DNA from: Acidimicrobiia bacterium
Lineage (GTDB): Bacteria > Actinomycetota > Acidimicrobiia > IMCC26256 > JADLDD01
Assembly (NCBI GenBank): GCA_020846855.1
Contig: JADLDD010000072.1
Span: 1 to 40,141, forward strand
Direction of reading: 5' to 3'
Length of the DNA: 40,141 bases
Under the pieces are notes generated by a model. It ran no database searches, was not told where the DNA came from, and saw nothing but the letters and a program-made list of their open reading frames with translations. This document shows positions 12,241 through 21,593 of this stretch, piece after piece (within the stretch, counting starts at the first letter, position 1; each line of letters starts with the position of its first letter). The translations under genes and the position numbers were made by a program.

Positions 12241-13271
12241 AGGGCGGCCTTGAGGCGGGCGATGGCCTCGATCGGGCCCGGGTCGACCCCGGCGTCGAGC
12301 GCCAGGTAGCAGCTCACCCAGTCGCCGAGGTACATGAGGTCGAGGAGCTGCGCCAGACGCGAGGTGCCCTCGGCCCGGGCCTCCAGGACCTGGTTCACCG
12401 CCTCCTCGACGATGCCCCGGGTGATCTCGAAGCGCCGGGCGAGCTGGGGGTGCTCGAAGCCGTGCCGGAGCTCCACCAGGCTGATCACCTGCCGGGTGGC
12501 GTCGCCGTGCTGGCCCCAGCCGCAGATCTCGTTGTGGTCGAGCTCGGGGTACGCGGCCCAGAACGCGGGGGCCTTGGCGTTCTCGTTGACGTCGCACTTC
12601 CAGCGGTAGGCGGCCACCGAGCCCAGGGCGCCACCCCCGTAGAAGAGCGGGAAGGTCCCGTCGACGAGGCGCGCCATCTCACGGGCCGGGTTGGCGGGAG
12701 CCGGCACATCGGGGCGGCAGGTCTCGCGCCGCCGGGCCAGCACCTCGACGGCCTCGCCGAGGTCGAGGTCGCCGTGGGCGACCATCCCCAGGCGCCCGAG
12801 GGTCACGACGATCGGCGCCACGAGGGCGCCCAGCGCGGCCCGGGGCATGTAGCCCGGCGGGCACGGCACGTGCAGTCCGCCCGCGTCGCGGGCCACGCCG
12901 GCCAGCGCTCCCCCGCAGCTCACCGCGACGAGCGCCGCGCCCGCGTCGGCGGCGGCGCGGGCCATCGACACGGTCTCCTCGGTATCACCGGAGTACGAGA
13001 TCGCGAGCGCCAGGGTGCCCGGCCCCACGAACGCGGGAACCCGGTACCTCTTGAGGACGGTGACCGGGACCGGGATCTGGTCGTTGTAGGCGGCGGCCAC
13101 GACGTCGCCGGAGATCCCCGAACCGCCCATGCCCATCACCACCAGGCCGCGCACGGATTCGGGCGCGGGCAGCGCCGACGCCGGGATCGCGTCGACCGCG
13201 GTGCGGTGCGCCGCGTCGAGCTGCTCGGGCAGGCCCGCGACGGCGTCGAGGAACCCCAGGGTGTCGGGCAC
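12231..13271 (-). CDS. SIS-domain bifunctional phosphoglucose/phosphomannose isomerase
   Basis: [32 protein letters not shown]-terminal [35 protein letters not shown]. Confidence 0.93.
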   Translation of the reverse strand: MPDTLGFLDAVAGLPEQLDAAHRTAVDAIPASALPAPESVRGLVVMGMGGSGISGDVVAAAYNDQIPVPVTVLKRYRVPAFVGPGTLALAISYSGDTEETVSMARAAADAGAALVAVSCGGALAGVARDAGGLHVPCPPGYMPRAALGALVAPIVVTLGRLGMVAHGDLDLGEAVEVLARRRETCRPDVPAPANPAREMARLVDGTFPLFYGGGALGSVAAYRWKCDVNENAKAPAFWAAYPELDHNEICGWGQHGDATRQVISLVELRHGFEHPQLARRFEITRGIVEEAVNQVLEARAEGTSRLAQLLDLMYLGDWVSCYLALDAGVDPGPIEAIARLKAALAG

Positions 13272-13279
13272 GGCCCCGC

Positions 13280-13516
13280 TCAGGCCTCGAACGTGGGGCG
13301 GATGCCCTCCGAGGCGGCCTTGGCCAGCAGGCGCTCGTGCTCGGTGTCGCCGACCGCCTCGGACTCGTCGACGAGCATGATCGGGATGTCGTCACGGACC
13401 GCGTAGCGCCGGTGCAGGCGCGGGTTGTAGAGCGCCGACTCGTCGGCGAAGTAGAGCAGCGGCCCCTTGTCGTCGGGGCAGGCCAGGATCTCCAGCAGCT
13501 TGGGGTCGAGCGCCAC
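13280..13516 (-). CDS. Trm112-family protein
   Basis: 78 aa, LLEILACPDDKGPLLY...YAVRDDIPIMLVDES. Confidence 0.92.
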   Translation of the reverse strand: MALDPKLLEILACPDDKGPLLYFADESALYNPRLHRRYAVRDDIPIMLVDESEAVGDTEHERLLAKAASEGIRPTFEA

Positions 13517-13543
13517 GTCGGGTCCTCCAGGGGGGCGGGCGGG

Positions 13544-14887
13544 TCAGGCCCTCACCAGGGCCAGCACCTCGGCCGTGCGGGCGTCGCACGACTCCCGGTC
13601 GGCGGCCTCGAGGTTAAGGCGTAGGAGAGGTTCGGTGTTGCTGGGCCGCAGGTTGAACCACCAGGCACCGAAGTCGACGGTCAACCCGTCGAGGCGGTCC
13701 TGGTCGGCGGCCGGGTAGGCCGCGGCCACCCGCTCGACGACCGCGGCCGGGTCGGGGACGGGCGAGTTGATCTCCCCCGACGCCGCGTAGCGCTCGTAGG
13801 GCCGGCGCAGCTCCGACAGCGGCGCGCCCGCCGTCGACAACCGCTCGAGCACCATGAGGGCGGCGATGGAACCGGAGTCGGCCCGCCAGTTGTCGCGGAA
13901 GTAGTAGTGGGCCGAGTGCTCGCCGCCGAAGATGGCTCCGGTGTCGGCCATCACCTGCTTGATGAACGAATGGCCCACGCGGCTGCGGATCGGCTCGCCG
14001 CCCGCCTCGCGGATCACCTCCGGGACGGCCTTGGAGCAGATCAGGTTGTGGACGACCTTCTCGCCCGGATGCCGCTCGAGGATCCCGCTCGCCACCATCG
14101 CCGTGGTGGTTGACCCGGAGACCGGCTCGCCGAGGTCGTCGACCAGGAAGACGCGGTCGGCGTCGCCGTCGAAGGCGAGCCCGACGTCGGCACCGGTCTC
14201 CACGACCCGCTTGCGCAGGTCGGCGAGGTTCTCCGGCTGGATCGGGTCGGCGGGGTGGTTCGGGAACGAGCCGTCGAGCTCCGGGTAGAGGATCTCGAGG
14301 TCGAACGGCAGCCCCTCGAAGATCTTGGGGACCACCAGGCCCCCCATGCCGTTGGCGGTGTCGGCGACGACCTTCATGGGCCGCATGGCACCGGTGTCGA
14401 CGAACGACCGCACGTGGGCCGCGAAGTCGTCGAGGAGGTCGAGCGACTCGACGCGGCCCAGCTCCTCGGCCCGGTCGACGAGGCCGGCGACCACGGAGTC
14501 GCGGATCTGGACCAGGCCCGTCTCCTCGCCGACGGGCGCCGCCGCCGCCCGGCACAGCTTGATGCCGTTGTACCGGGCCGGGTTGTGGCTGGCGGTGAAC
14601 ATCGCGGCCGGGGAGTCGAGCCGGCCCGACGCGAAGTAGGTCATGTCGGTGGAGGCCAGGCCGATGTCGACGGCGTCCGATCCGGCCAGCGTCACGCCCT
14701 CGATGAAGGCCGCGGCGAGCGGGGCCGACGACCCGCGCATGTCGCGCCCGACCACCACCCGCTCGGCGCCGGTGAAGCGCACGAACGCGTTGCCGACCCG
14801 GTGGGCGACGTCTTCGTCGATCTCGTCCGGGTAGATGCCGCGGATGTCGTAGGCCTTGAAGATCTTCTCGGGGGACCTGCTGGGCAT
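13544..14887 (-). CDS. Phosphomannomutase/phosphoglucomutase
   Basis: KAYDIRGIYPDEID, metal loop DGDADRVFLVDD, FGGEHSAHYYFRDN, RPSNTEPLLRLN; start at MPSRSPEK (14887). Confidence 0.95.
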   Translation of the reverse strand: MPSRSPEKIFKAYDIRGIYPDEIDEDVAHRVGNAFVRFTGAERVVVGRDMRGSSAPLAAAFIEGVTLAGSDAVDIGLASTDMTYFASGRLDSPAAMFTASHNPARYNGIKLCRAAAAPVGEETGLVQIRDSVVAGLVDRAEELGRVESLDLLDDFAAHVRSFVDTGAMRPMKVVADTANGMGGLVVPKIFEGLPFDLEILYPELDGSFPNHPADPIQPENLADLRKRVVETGADVGLAFDGDADRVFLVDDLGEPVSGSTTTAMVASGILERHPGEKVVHNLICSKAVPEVIREAGGEPIRSRVGHSFIKQVMADTGAIFGGEHSAHYYFRDNWRADSGSIAALMVLERLSTAGAPLSELRRPYERYAASGEINSPVPDPAAVVERVAAAYPAADQDRLDGLTVDFGAWWFNLRPSNTEPLLRLNLEAADRESCDARTAEVLALVRA

Positions 14888-14986
14888 CGGAATCTGACCG
14901 AGGAGCGGGGGCTGGTCGAGCCCTGACGACGGCGGGCCGGGGCCCGGGGCGCGCCGCTCCACGGGGGGAGCGGGCGGCTCGCCATG

Positions 14987-17656
14987 CTAGTCGCCGTCCG
15001 GCTCGGCACCCGGGTGGTGCGGATCGACCGGCGGCGTGCCGGGAGCCTCCGGGCGCGGCCCGGCCGCCACTCGAACCGGGTCCCCGACCGCGTCCGCGAC
15101 CGGGTCGACGACCACCGGTTCCGCCTCCGGGGCGTCGGCCCCGCCTTCGGCGCGGCGGCGCCGATCGACGACCACCAGGGCGCCCAGGCCGACGAGGCCG
15201 GCGAGCGTCCCGAGGAGGCCCAGCCACTCGGCCGCCGTGCGCGAGTAGACGATCTCCACGTGGCGCGACGTGGGCACCACGACCATGAAGTTGGGCGTGG
15301 CCCGCCACGGTCCGTCGGCACCCCGTGCCCTCCAGTTCGGGAAGGCCGAGACCTTCACCAGCACCGGCACGCCCGGGCGCGACACGTCGAAGCTGATGCG
15401 GTCGTCGGCGACGCGGACGCGACTCACCTCGACCGGCGCCAGGGGCCGGGACCCGGCCCGCGGGGCGAAGCGGCCCTCTCGCACGTCGTCGGCCGTTACC
15501 CTCGGCCACGACCGCGGCCCCCCGGCGGCCAGCGGCCGCGCGAGCGCCGAGGGCTCGTCGAACCAGCGCACGGCCACGCACTCCCAGGCGTTCAGCACCG
15601 GCCCGCCGGCCGGCGTCGAGTCGCCTCCCGACGCGCCGTAGCACACCTCGGCCGGTTCGGCCCGGGCCCCGGTCACGACCACGGGCGTCCGGGTCAGCGG
15701 CTCGACGAGGCCGGCGTCGGGCACCCGGTAGACCTCCCAGCCGAGCGGCGCCTGCCCGTCGCGGTCGGCGACGGTCGCGACCTTCCGAAGGCGCCCGTCG
15801 GCCGAGGCCGCGGCGCGCGCCTCGGTGGAGTGGGCGAGGTAGTACCGAACCCCGAGGAGCTGCATGTACCGAACCCCGAGCGAGAAGTCGGCGAGGGTCC
15901 GGTAGTGCAGCCCGCGGACGGGGTTCGAGGCGTTGCCCGGCCCCTCGAGCGTCGCGGCGGTGAGGAAGTGGTAGGGCGTGGTGGCCGACGACTCGAAGTA
16001 GAGGCCCTCCATCGAGTCGATCCGGCCGCCGGTGAAGTGGGGCAGGAGCTCGAGCGCGAGCGACGTGCCGTAGGCGTCGATCGCCTGGCCGCCCTCCCAG
16101 AGCGCCCGGCCGGGCGGCAGCCGGTCGACGGCCGCCACGAGGGCCCGGAACTCGTCCCACGGCTTGGGCTTGGTCCCGGTGGCGTCCTGGTAGCCGCTGT
16201 AGTTCCAGTTCACCCAGAACGTGAGGTAGCCGCGGCTCGAGTGCACGCCGTAGAGCACCGCGGCGGCCAGGACGGCCGCGAGCAACGCCGCGGTGGCTCG
16301 CCGCGCGGGAAGGTGCCCCCCGGCCCCGGCGCCGCGCGCTCCCAACGAGGTCGCCACCGTCGCGACGCCCCGCAGGAGCTCCGCCGCGCCCACGGCCGCG
16401 AGGAGGTAGAGGCCGGCGTACCAGAAGGGCAGGAACCGCAGGTTCCACGCGTGGGACTGAGGCCACACGACGAACACGGCGGCGAAGGCGGCGGTGATCA
16501 CGGCGAGCACGATCGTCGACCGGCGCCGGCCCGCGACGCCGACGGCCAGGGCCACGCCGCCTAGCAGGTAGAGGGGCCAGACGTAACCCGGCAGCAGGTA
16601 GGCCCGGTAGTCGCGGATCTTCTCGTAGTTCATGCTCACCGTGTACGAGAAGGTCGTGAGCAGGGGGAGCGTCCACACCGCGGTGAGCAGCGCGGCCACC
16701 CCACCGATCGCGGCCGCCCGGCCCAGCGTCCGCCGAGGTCGGTGCGCGGCCCACACGACCACGGCGCCGACCGCGGCGAAGATCGCCACGACCAGGTGCG
16801 ACAGCACGACGGCGGCGAGCAGCGCGGCCGCGACCGCGCGGCCGCGACCGTCGCGCAGCGCCACCGCGAGCACCCCCAGGAAGGCGAAGGCGAGGGCCAG
16901 GGCGAGGGTGAAGGAGAACTCCCCCGCCAGGTTGCTGGTGAGGGTGCCGCCCATGATGTGCTGGTTGAAGACGATCGCCCGGGCCGCCTCGCCCGTGCCC
17001 GGGTCGCCCTTGAAGAAGAGGAAGGCCACCGATCCCGCCGCCATGAGCTCGGGGGCGGGCCGGGGGGCCCGCAGGCCCCGCCCGAGCACGTACGCCCCGA
17101 CCGGCACCAGCACCGGCCCGAGCGCGGTGACGAGCTTGAACGCCACGTCGTAGGGCAGCACCACGTCGAGCGCGACGACGAGCAGCGCCGGCAGCGGGAA
17201 GTAGAACTGCCCGGCCGGGAAACCCGCGTACCAGTCGGGCGCCCAACCGGCGATGCGCCCGTGCGGGAGCAGGTGGTCGCGCAGGTACGCCGGGAACCAG
17301 ACGTGGGCCCCCATGTCGCCGCCGTTGGCGGTGGTGTCGCGCAGCAGCAGCGCCGGCGACTGCTGCACCAGCACGTACGCGGCACAGGCCGCGACCACCA
17401 GCAGCGGCGACCAGCGGGCGACGCGACGGGTCCACACCCCGCCCGGGCGGTCGCCGTCCGGGGCGGCGGCGCCGGGGTCCGCGCCGGGTTCCGGGCCGGG
17501 TTCCGGGCCGGGGCCCGGGCCGGGGTCCGGGAGCGGTTCCGGGCCGGGTGCCGTTCCCGGCGCCGGGCCGGGGTGGTGCGCTCGGCCCTCCCCCGCGGGT
17601 GGGTTCCCGCCGCCTACGGCCGGCGCGCCGGGGTCAGCGGGCGGTCCGGCGGGCAT
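14987..17656 (-). CDS. Large multi-pass membrane protein (GT-C / PTPS-related-like), Pro/Gly-rich N-terminus
   Basis: 889 aa with many predicted TM segments, large extracytoplasmic C-terminal region and final TM; N-terminal PGPEPLPDPGPGPGPEPGPEPGADPG before the first TM. Confidence 0.7.
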   Translation of the reverse strand: MPAGPPADPGAPAVGGGNPPAGEGRAHHPGPAPGTAPGPEPLPDPGPGPGPEPGPEPGADPGAAAPDGDRPGGVWTRRVARWSPLLVVAACAAYVLVQQSPALLLRDTTANGGDMGAHVWFPAYLRDHLLPHGRIAGWAPDWYAGFPAGQFYFPLPALLVVALDVVLPYDVAFKLVTALGPVLVPVGAYVLGRGLRAPRPAPELMAAGSVAFLFFKGDPGTGEAARAIVFNQHIMGGTLTSNLAGEFSFTLALALAFAFLGVLAVALRDGRGRAVAAALLAAVVLSHLVVAIFAAVGAVVVWAAHRPRRTLGRAAAIGGVAALLTAVWTLPLLTTFSYTVSMNYEKIRDYRAYLLPGYVWPLYLLGGVALAVGVAGRRRSTIVLAVITAAFAAVFVVWPQSHAWNLRFLPFWYAGLYLLAAVGAAELLRGVATVATSLGARGAGAGGHLPARRATAALLAAVLAAAVLYGVHSSRGYLTFWVNWNYSGYQDATGTKPKPWDEFRALVAAVDRLPPGRALWEGGQAIDAYGTSLALELLPHFTGGRIDSMEGLYFESSATTPYHFLTAATLEGPGNASNPVRGLHYRTLADFSLGVRYMQLLGVRYYLAHSTEARAAASADGRLRKVATVADRDGQAPLGWEVYRVPDAGLVEPLTRTPVVVTGARAEPAEVCYGASGGDSTPAGGPVLNAWECVAVRWFDEPSALARPLAAGGPRSWPRVTADDVREGRFAPRAGSRPLAPVEVSRVRVADDRISFDVSRPGVPVLVKVSAFPNWRARGADGPWRATPNFMVVVPTSRHVEIVYSRTAAEWLGLLGTLAGLVGLGALVVVDRRRRAEGGADAPEAEPVVVDPVADAVGDPVRVAAGPRPEAPGTPPVDPHHPGAEPDGD
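17475..17575. repeat. Imperfect gggccgggttcc-type repeats encoding Pro/Gly-rich N-terminus
   Basis: Repeated ccgggccgggttccgggccgggttccgggccggggcccggg. Confidence 0.7.
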
Positions 17657-17722
17657 CCCGGACAGGATGCCAGACCGCCCCGCCCGACCGGCGTCGCCGG
17701 GGGTCGGCTCGATCGGTGCGGA

Positions 17723-17890
17723 TCAGCGGGCGCGGGCGAGCTGGAGGACGCCACCGAGGGCCAGGTCGCCCTCCGCGGTGCTCCACCGCTGGTGCTCGCA
17801 GCGGCCGCAGCGCCGGAACGCCACGTCCTCGCCGCGCAGCTGCATGCGGATCTCGACCATCCCGTCGTGGGCACACCGTGGACACTGCAT
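17723..17890 (-). CDS. 55-aa zinc-ribbon protein (below ORF-track length cutoff)
   Basis: MQCPRCAHDGMVEIRMQLRGEDVAFRRCGRCEHQRWSTAEGDLALGGVLQLARAR; two CxxC pairs; strong SD GGAGGAGG upstream. Confidence 0.75.
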   Translation of the reverse strand: MQCPRCAHDGMVEIRMQLRGEDVAFRRCGRCEHQRWSTAEGDLALGGVLQLARAR

Positions 17891-18011
17891 CGGTTCCTCC
17901 TCCAGCCGTCCGCCTCGAACGGCCTATCGGCAGGCGGCGCGGGCCCATTGAGGATGATCCGGGTATGAGACGGCGCCGGGGGCACCCGGGTCGTTGCGGG
18001 AGGCCGCCGCC

Positions 18012-18779
18012 TCAGCGCGAGGCGAGGATCGAGAGGGTCGCCAGGAGGTTGAAGCCGGCGTGCAGGAACACCGAGCGCGACAGCGACCGCGACGTGACCG
18101 CCAGGTACCCCGAACAGGTGCCCAGCGCCAGCAGGATCGGGAACACCGGGTACGAGCCCGGGTCGCCGACGACGTGCGCGGCGCCGAACACCGCGCCCCC
18201 GACGAAGATCGCCGGCGCCGCGGGCATGCGGCGCAGCAGCGACCGCAGGAGGATGCCCCGGAAGACGAGCTCCTCGCTGACCGGCGCGACGACCAGGACG
18301 CCGAGGCTGTAGAGGACCATGGCCGCACCGCTCGATCGCTCGAAGGTGCGGACCACCTCCTGGCCGTCGAAGTGGGCGAGGTCGGCGATCGGGCGCGTGA
18401 CCTGCGCGAACACGACCGCCAGGACGAGGCCGACCAGCACCCAGCCGGCGTCGCGCGGCCGCACCGACCACCCGAAGTCGACGCGCAGCGACCCGCGCCC
18501 CTTGGCCCGGCTGATCGCCCACAGCGCGGCCAGGAAGCCGGCGAACTGCCCGACCAGGGCCGCGACGGTCGTGGCCGGGTCCTTGGCGGCGTCGGCGGCG
18601 GGCACCCCGGCCGCGGAGATGTAGACCGACGCCACGATCACACTCGTCACGAGGCCGGCGAGGAAGACCAGGACGAAGTCGGGGAGACCCCATCGGACGG
18701 GGGCGGAACGGCCCCCGCGGGCGAGCGGCGGAAGCGGTGGGAGGCCTCCCTCGGGACCGGGAGCGGGCCAGGCGCTCAC
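18012..18779 (-). CDS. CPBP-family intramembrane glutamic endopeptidase
   Basis: Multi-TM; VSEELVFRGILLRSLL (EExxxR), GAVFGAAHV and SRSVFLHAGFN motifs; GTG start at 18779. Confidence 0.88.
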   Translation of the reverse strand: MSAWPAPGPEGGLPPLPPLARGGRSAPVRWGLPDFVLVFLAGLVTSVIVASVYISAAGVPAADAAKDPATTVAALVGQFAGFLAALWAISRAKGRGSLRVDFGWSVRPRDAGWVLVGLVLAVVFAQVTRPIADLAHFDGQEVVRTFERSSGAAMVLYSLGVLVVAPVSEELVFRGILLRSLLRRMPAAPAIFVGGAVFGAAHVVGDPGSYPVFPILLALGTCSGYLAVTSRSLSRSVFLHAGFNLLATLSILASR

Positions 18780-18865
18780 GGCGGCGCAGCGTAGCGGTGG
18801 TCCCCGCGACCCTCGGAGCGGCACCGCCGGGGACGCGCGAGGGAAGCCGACCCGCCCCGGCGCCC

Positions 18866-18881
18866 TACCATGGAGTGGATG
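18866..18881 (+). promoter_or_regulatory. Candidate leaderless promoter TACCAT-N7-ATG of ftsH
   Basis: TACCAT 18866-18871, ATG 18879; the upstream in-frame ATG at 18870 overlaps the -10. Confidence 0.45.
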
Positions 18882-21023
18882 CCGAGCGGCGGTGATCCCT
18901 TCAGCAACCGGCGCCCGGGTGAGCAGCAGCGTCCGTCGCAGGGCTCCGGCCCCGGTTCGCGCCCGTCGCCGCCCTGGCCGAAGTGGCTCCCGTGGGTGAT
19001 CCTCGTGTTCATCGGCGGGGCGTTCCTGCTGGCCAACCTGCGGCCGACCACCACCGACAAGGCCAGCCTCTCGTACTCGCAGTTCCTGGGGGTCGTCAAG
19101 GACGGCAACGTCAAGAGCGTCGAGGTGCGCCAGTCGAGCGGCAACATCTCGGGGTCCTTCAAGAAGCCCGTCGACGGGCACAAGGAGTTCACCTCGAAGG
19201 GGCCGGAGACCGGCCTACCGCAGAGCGTGATCGACGAGATCGGCGAGCACGGGGGCACGGTCAAGTACACCTCGGAGAGCTCCAACCTGCTCGGCACGAT
19301 CCTCGTCTGGGTGCTGCCCTTCGCGCTGATCATCGGGTTCTTCCTGTGGATGAACCGGCGCGCCCAGGGCCAGATGGGAGCGGTGATGAACATCGGCCGG
19401 AGCCGGGCCAAGGTGTACGCGACCGAGAAGCCGAAGACCACCTTCGCCGACGTGGCCGGCTACACGGCCGTCAAGGAGGAGATCACCGAGGTCGTCGACT
19501 TCCTCAAGAGCCCCGGCAAGTTCCGCCAGATCGGGGCCCGCATCCCCAAGGGAGTCCTGCTGGTCGGCCCCCCCGGCACCGGCAAGACGCTCATCGCCCG
19601 GGCGGTGGCCGGCGAAGCCGGCGTGCCCTTCGTCTCGGTGACCGGCTCCGACTTCATGGAGATGTTCGTCGGCGTGGGCGCGGCCCGGGTCCGTGACCTC
19701 TTCCAGACGGCCCGCAAGCAGGCTCCGGCGATCATCTTCATCGACGAGATCGACTCCATCGGCCGCAAGCGCGGGGCCGGCCTCGGCGGCGGGCACGACG
19801 AGCGCGAGCAGACCCTCAACCAGATGCTGGCCGAGATGGACGGCTTCGAGGCCACCGAGGGGATCGTCATGATGGCGGCCACCAACCGGCCCGACGTGCT
19901 CGATCCGGCGCTCCTGCGCCCCGGGCGCTTCGACCGCCAGATCATGGTCCCGCTGCCGACCCAGGAGGAGCGGGTCGACATCCTCAAGGTCCACTTCAAG
20001 GACAAGAAGATCGCCGCCGACGTCGACATCGGCGTCGTGGCCCGGGGAACCCCCGGCATGAGCGGAGCCGACCTCGCCAACCTCGTCAACGAGGCGGCGC
20101 TGTTCGCGGTGCGCCGGGGCGAGAGCGAGATCCACGCCCTCGACTTCGAGGACGCCCGCGACCGCGTGCTGATGGGCCTGAAGCGCCCCTCGATCATGAT
20201 GAACGAGGAGGAGAAGGAGCACACCGCGTACCACGAGGGCGGGCACGCCGTCGCGGCCTACGTGCTCGAGCACGCCGACCCGGTGCACAAGGTCACGATC
20301 CTCCCGACCGGCATGGCCCTGGGCATGACCCAGCAGCTACCGGAGGAGGAGCGGTACTCCCACGACCGCGACTTCATCCTCGACATGCTCGGCGTGATGC
20401 TCGCCGGGCGGGTCGCGGAGGAGGTCGTCTTCGACAGCCAGTCGACGGGCGCGCAGAACGACCTCGTGCGGGCCACCGAGATCGCCCGGCGGATGGTCCG
20501 CGAGTGGGGGATGTCGGAGCGGATCGGGCCGATGGCGTGGGGTTCTCAGGGCGCGGTCTTCCTCGGCGAGGACCTGGTCCACACCCGCGACTACTCCGAC
20601 GAGACGGCCCGGGTCATCGACGAGGAGGTCGAGCGGATCCTGAGGGCCCAGGAGGACCGGACCCGCGAGCTCCTCGTGAAGGTGCGCCCCGGCCTCGACG
20701 CGGTGGCCCGCGCGCTGCTCGAGCACGAGACCATCGACGGGATCGAGGTCGAGCGGCTCGTCGACGAGGCCGTCGGGCACCGCGCCGGGGGTCCACGCCG
20801 CGTGCGCACCGCCACCGGGGGTGAGGCCGAGGCGGGCGAGCCCGCCACGCCCCCCACCGTGGCCCCGGGCCCCGGCGGCGACGAGGTCACCACACCGGTC
20901 GGAGGTCGACCGGGCGGGCCGAACGGCACCGGGGGCGTGAGTCCGGGCGACCCCGAGCCGGGCCACGCCGGGAGCCCCCCCGGCGGCTGGCGCCGGCCGG
21001 GCGGTCACGGCTCCCCCGGCTGA
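18879..21023 (+). CDS. ftsH: ATP-dependent zinc metalloprotease FtsH
   Basis: [47 protein letters not shown] track start 18870. Confidence 0.97.
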   Translation: MPSGGDPFSNRRPGEQQRPSQGSGPGSRPSPPWPKWLPWVILVFIGGAFLLANLRPTTTDKASLSYSQFLGVVKDGNVKSVEVRQSSGNISGSFKKPVDGHKEFTSKGPETGLPQSVIDEIGEHGGTVKYTSESSNLLGTILVWVLPFALIIGFFLWMNRRAQGQMGAVMNIGRSRAKVYATEKPKTTFADVAGYTAVKEEITEVVDFLKSPGKFRQIGARIPKGVLLVGPPGTGKTLIARAVAGEAGVPFVSVTGSDFMEMFVGVGAARVRDLFQTARKQAPAIIFIDEIDSIGRKRGAGLGGGHDEREQTLNQMLAEMDGFEATEGIVMMAATNRPDVLDPALLRPGRFDRQIMVPLPTQEERVDILKVHFKDKKIAADVDIGVVARGTPGMSGADLANLVNEAALFAVRRGESEIHALDFEDARDRVLMGLKRPSIMMNEEEKEHTAYHEGGHAVAAYVLEHADPVHKVTILPTGMALGMTQQLPEEERYSHDRDFILDMLGVMLAGRVAEEVVFDSQSTGAQNDLVRATEIARRMVREWGMSERIGPMAWGSQGAVFLGEDLVHTRDYSDETARVIDEEVERILRAQEDRTRELLVKVRPGLDAVARALLEHETIDGIEVERLVDEAVGHRAGGPRRVRTATGGEAEAGEPATPPTVAPGPGGDEVTTPVGGRPGGPNGTGGVSPGDPEPGHAGSPPGGWRRPGGHGSPG

Positions 21024-21040
21024 CCCGGCGCGGCGCCGGG
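21024..21040 (+). terminator. Hairpin immediately after ftsH stop codon
   Basis: cccggcgc-g-gcgccggg directly abutting TGA (21021-21023); no U-tract. Confidence 0.5.
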
Positions 21041-21049
21041 CGGGTGCCG

Positions 21050-21501
21050 TCAGGCGCGTGATCCGCACTCCGGCGCGGGCCGGGAGCCCGGCACCCGCGC
21101 CTCGGCGACCGCGGCCCACAGGTCGGTGGCCGTCGCCGGACCCACGAAGCTCGCCCTGACGACCCCCTCGGCGTCGGCCACCACGACCAGCGGCACCCCG
21201 GCGATGTCGTAGCGCTCGTGCAGGTCGGGGGCGTCCTGGAACGCGACGTCGCAGACGGCCACGTCGGTCGACTCCAGCACCGCCACCTTGGCCGCCATCG
21301 TGGTGCAGGAGTCGCAGGTGCGCGACGAGAACAGCGCCACCAGCCACGGCCGGTCGTTCCCGGGGAAGTCGGCCCGATCGATCTGGGCCGGCACGGGGTA
21401 CGAGCCGCGCGACGGGGGTTCGGGCCGGCGGCGATCGAGGACCAGCGCGACCACGAGGGCGACGGCCACGAACCCGGCGGCGAGCAGCAGCCTCGTGGTC
21501 A
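21050..21501 (-). CDS. Membrane-anchored thioredoxin-like protein
   Basis: VTTRLLLAAGFVAVALVVALVLDRRR N-terminal TM; LVALFSSRTCDSCTTMAAKV (CxxC) and YDIAGVPLVVVADAEG (cis-Pro). Confidence 0.85.
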
Positions 21502-21593
21502 CGGGCCGAGGGTACCGGCTGCCCCGGCGGGGCCTCGATGCGGGACCGGCGGTCGCGGGTCGGGGCAGGTGGGGAGGCCGGAGGTGCGGTCCG

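Noticed and set aside
15842-15881. 15-bp direct repeat gtaccgaaccccgag x2 in the large membrane protein gene
   Set aside because: Encodes a duplicated LGVRY peptide in a conserved-looking protein region; likely coding coincidence or a minor duplication.
13614-17435. 1273-aa - strand ORF, the longest in the track
   Set aside because: Wrong frame across phosphomannomutase and the large membrane protein; Arg/Pro/Gly-rich nonsense.
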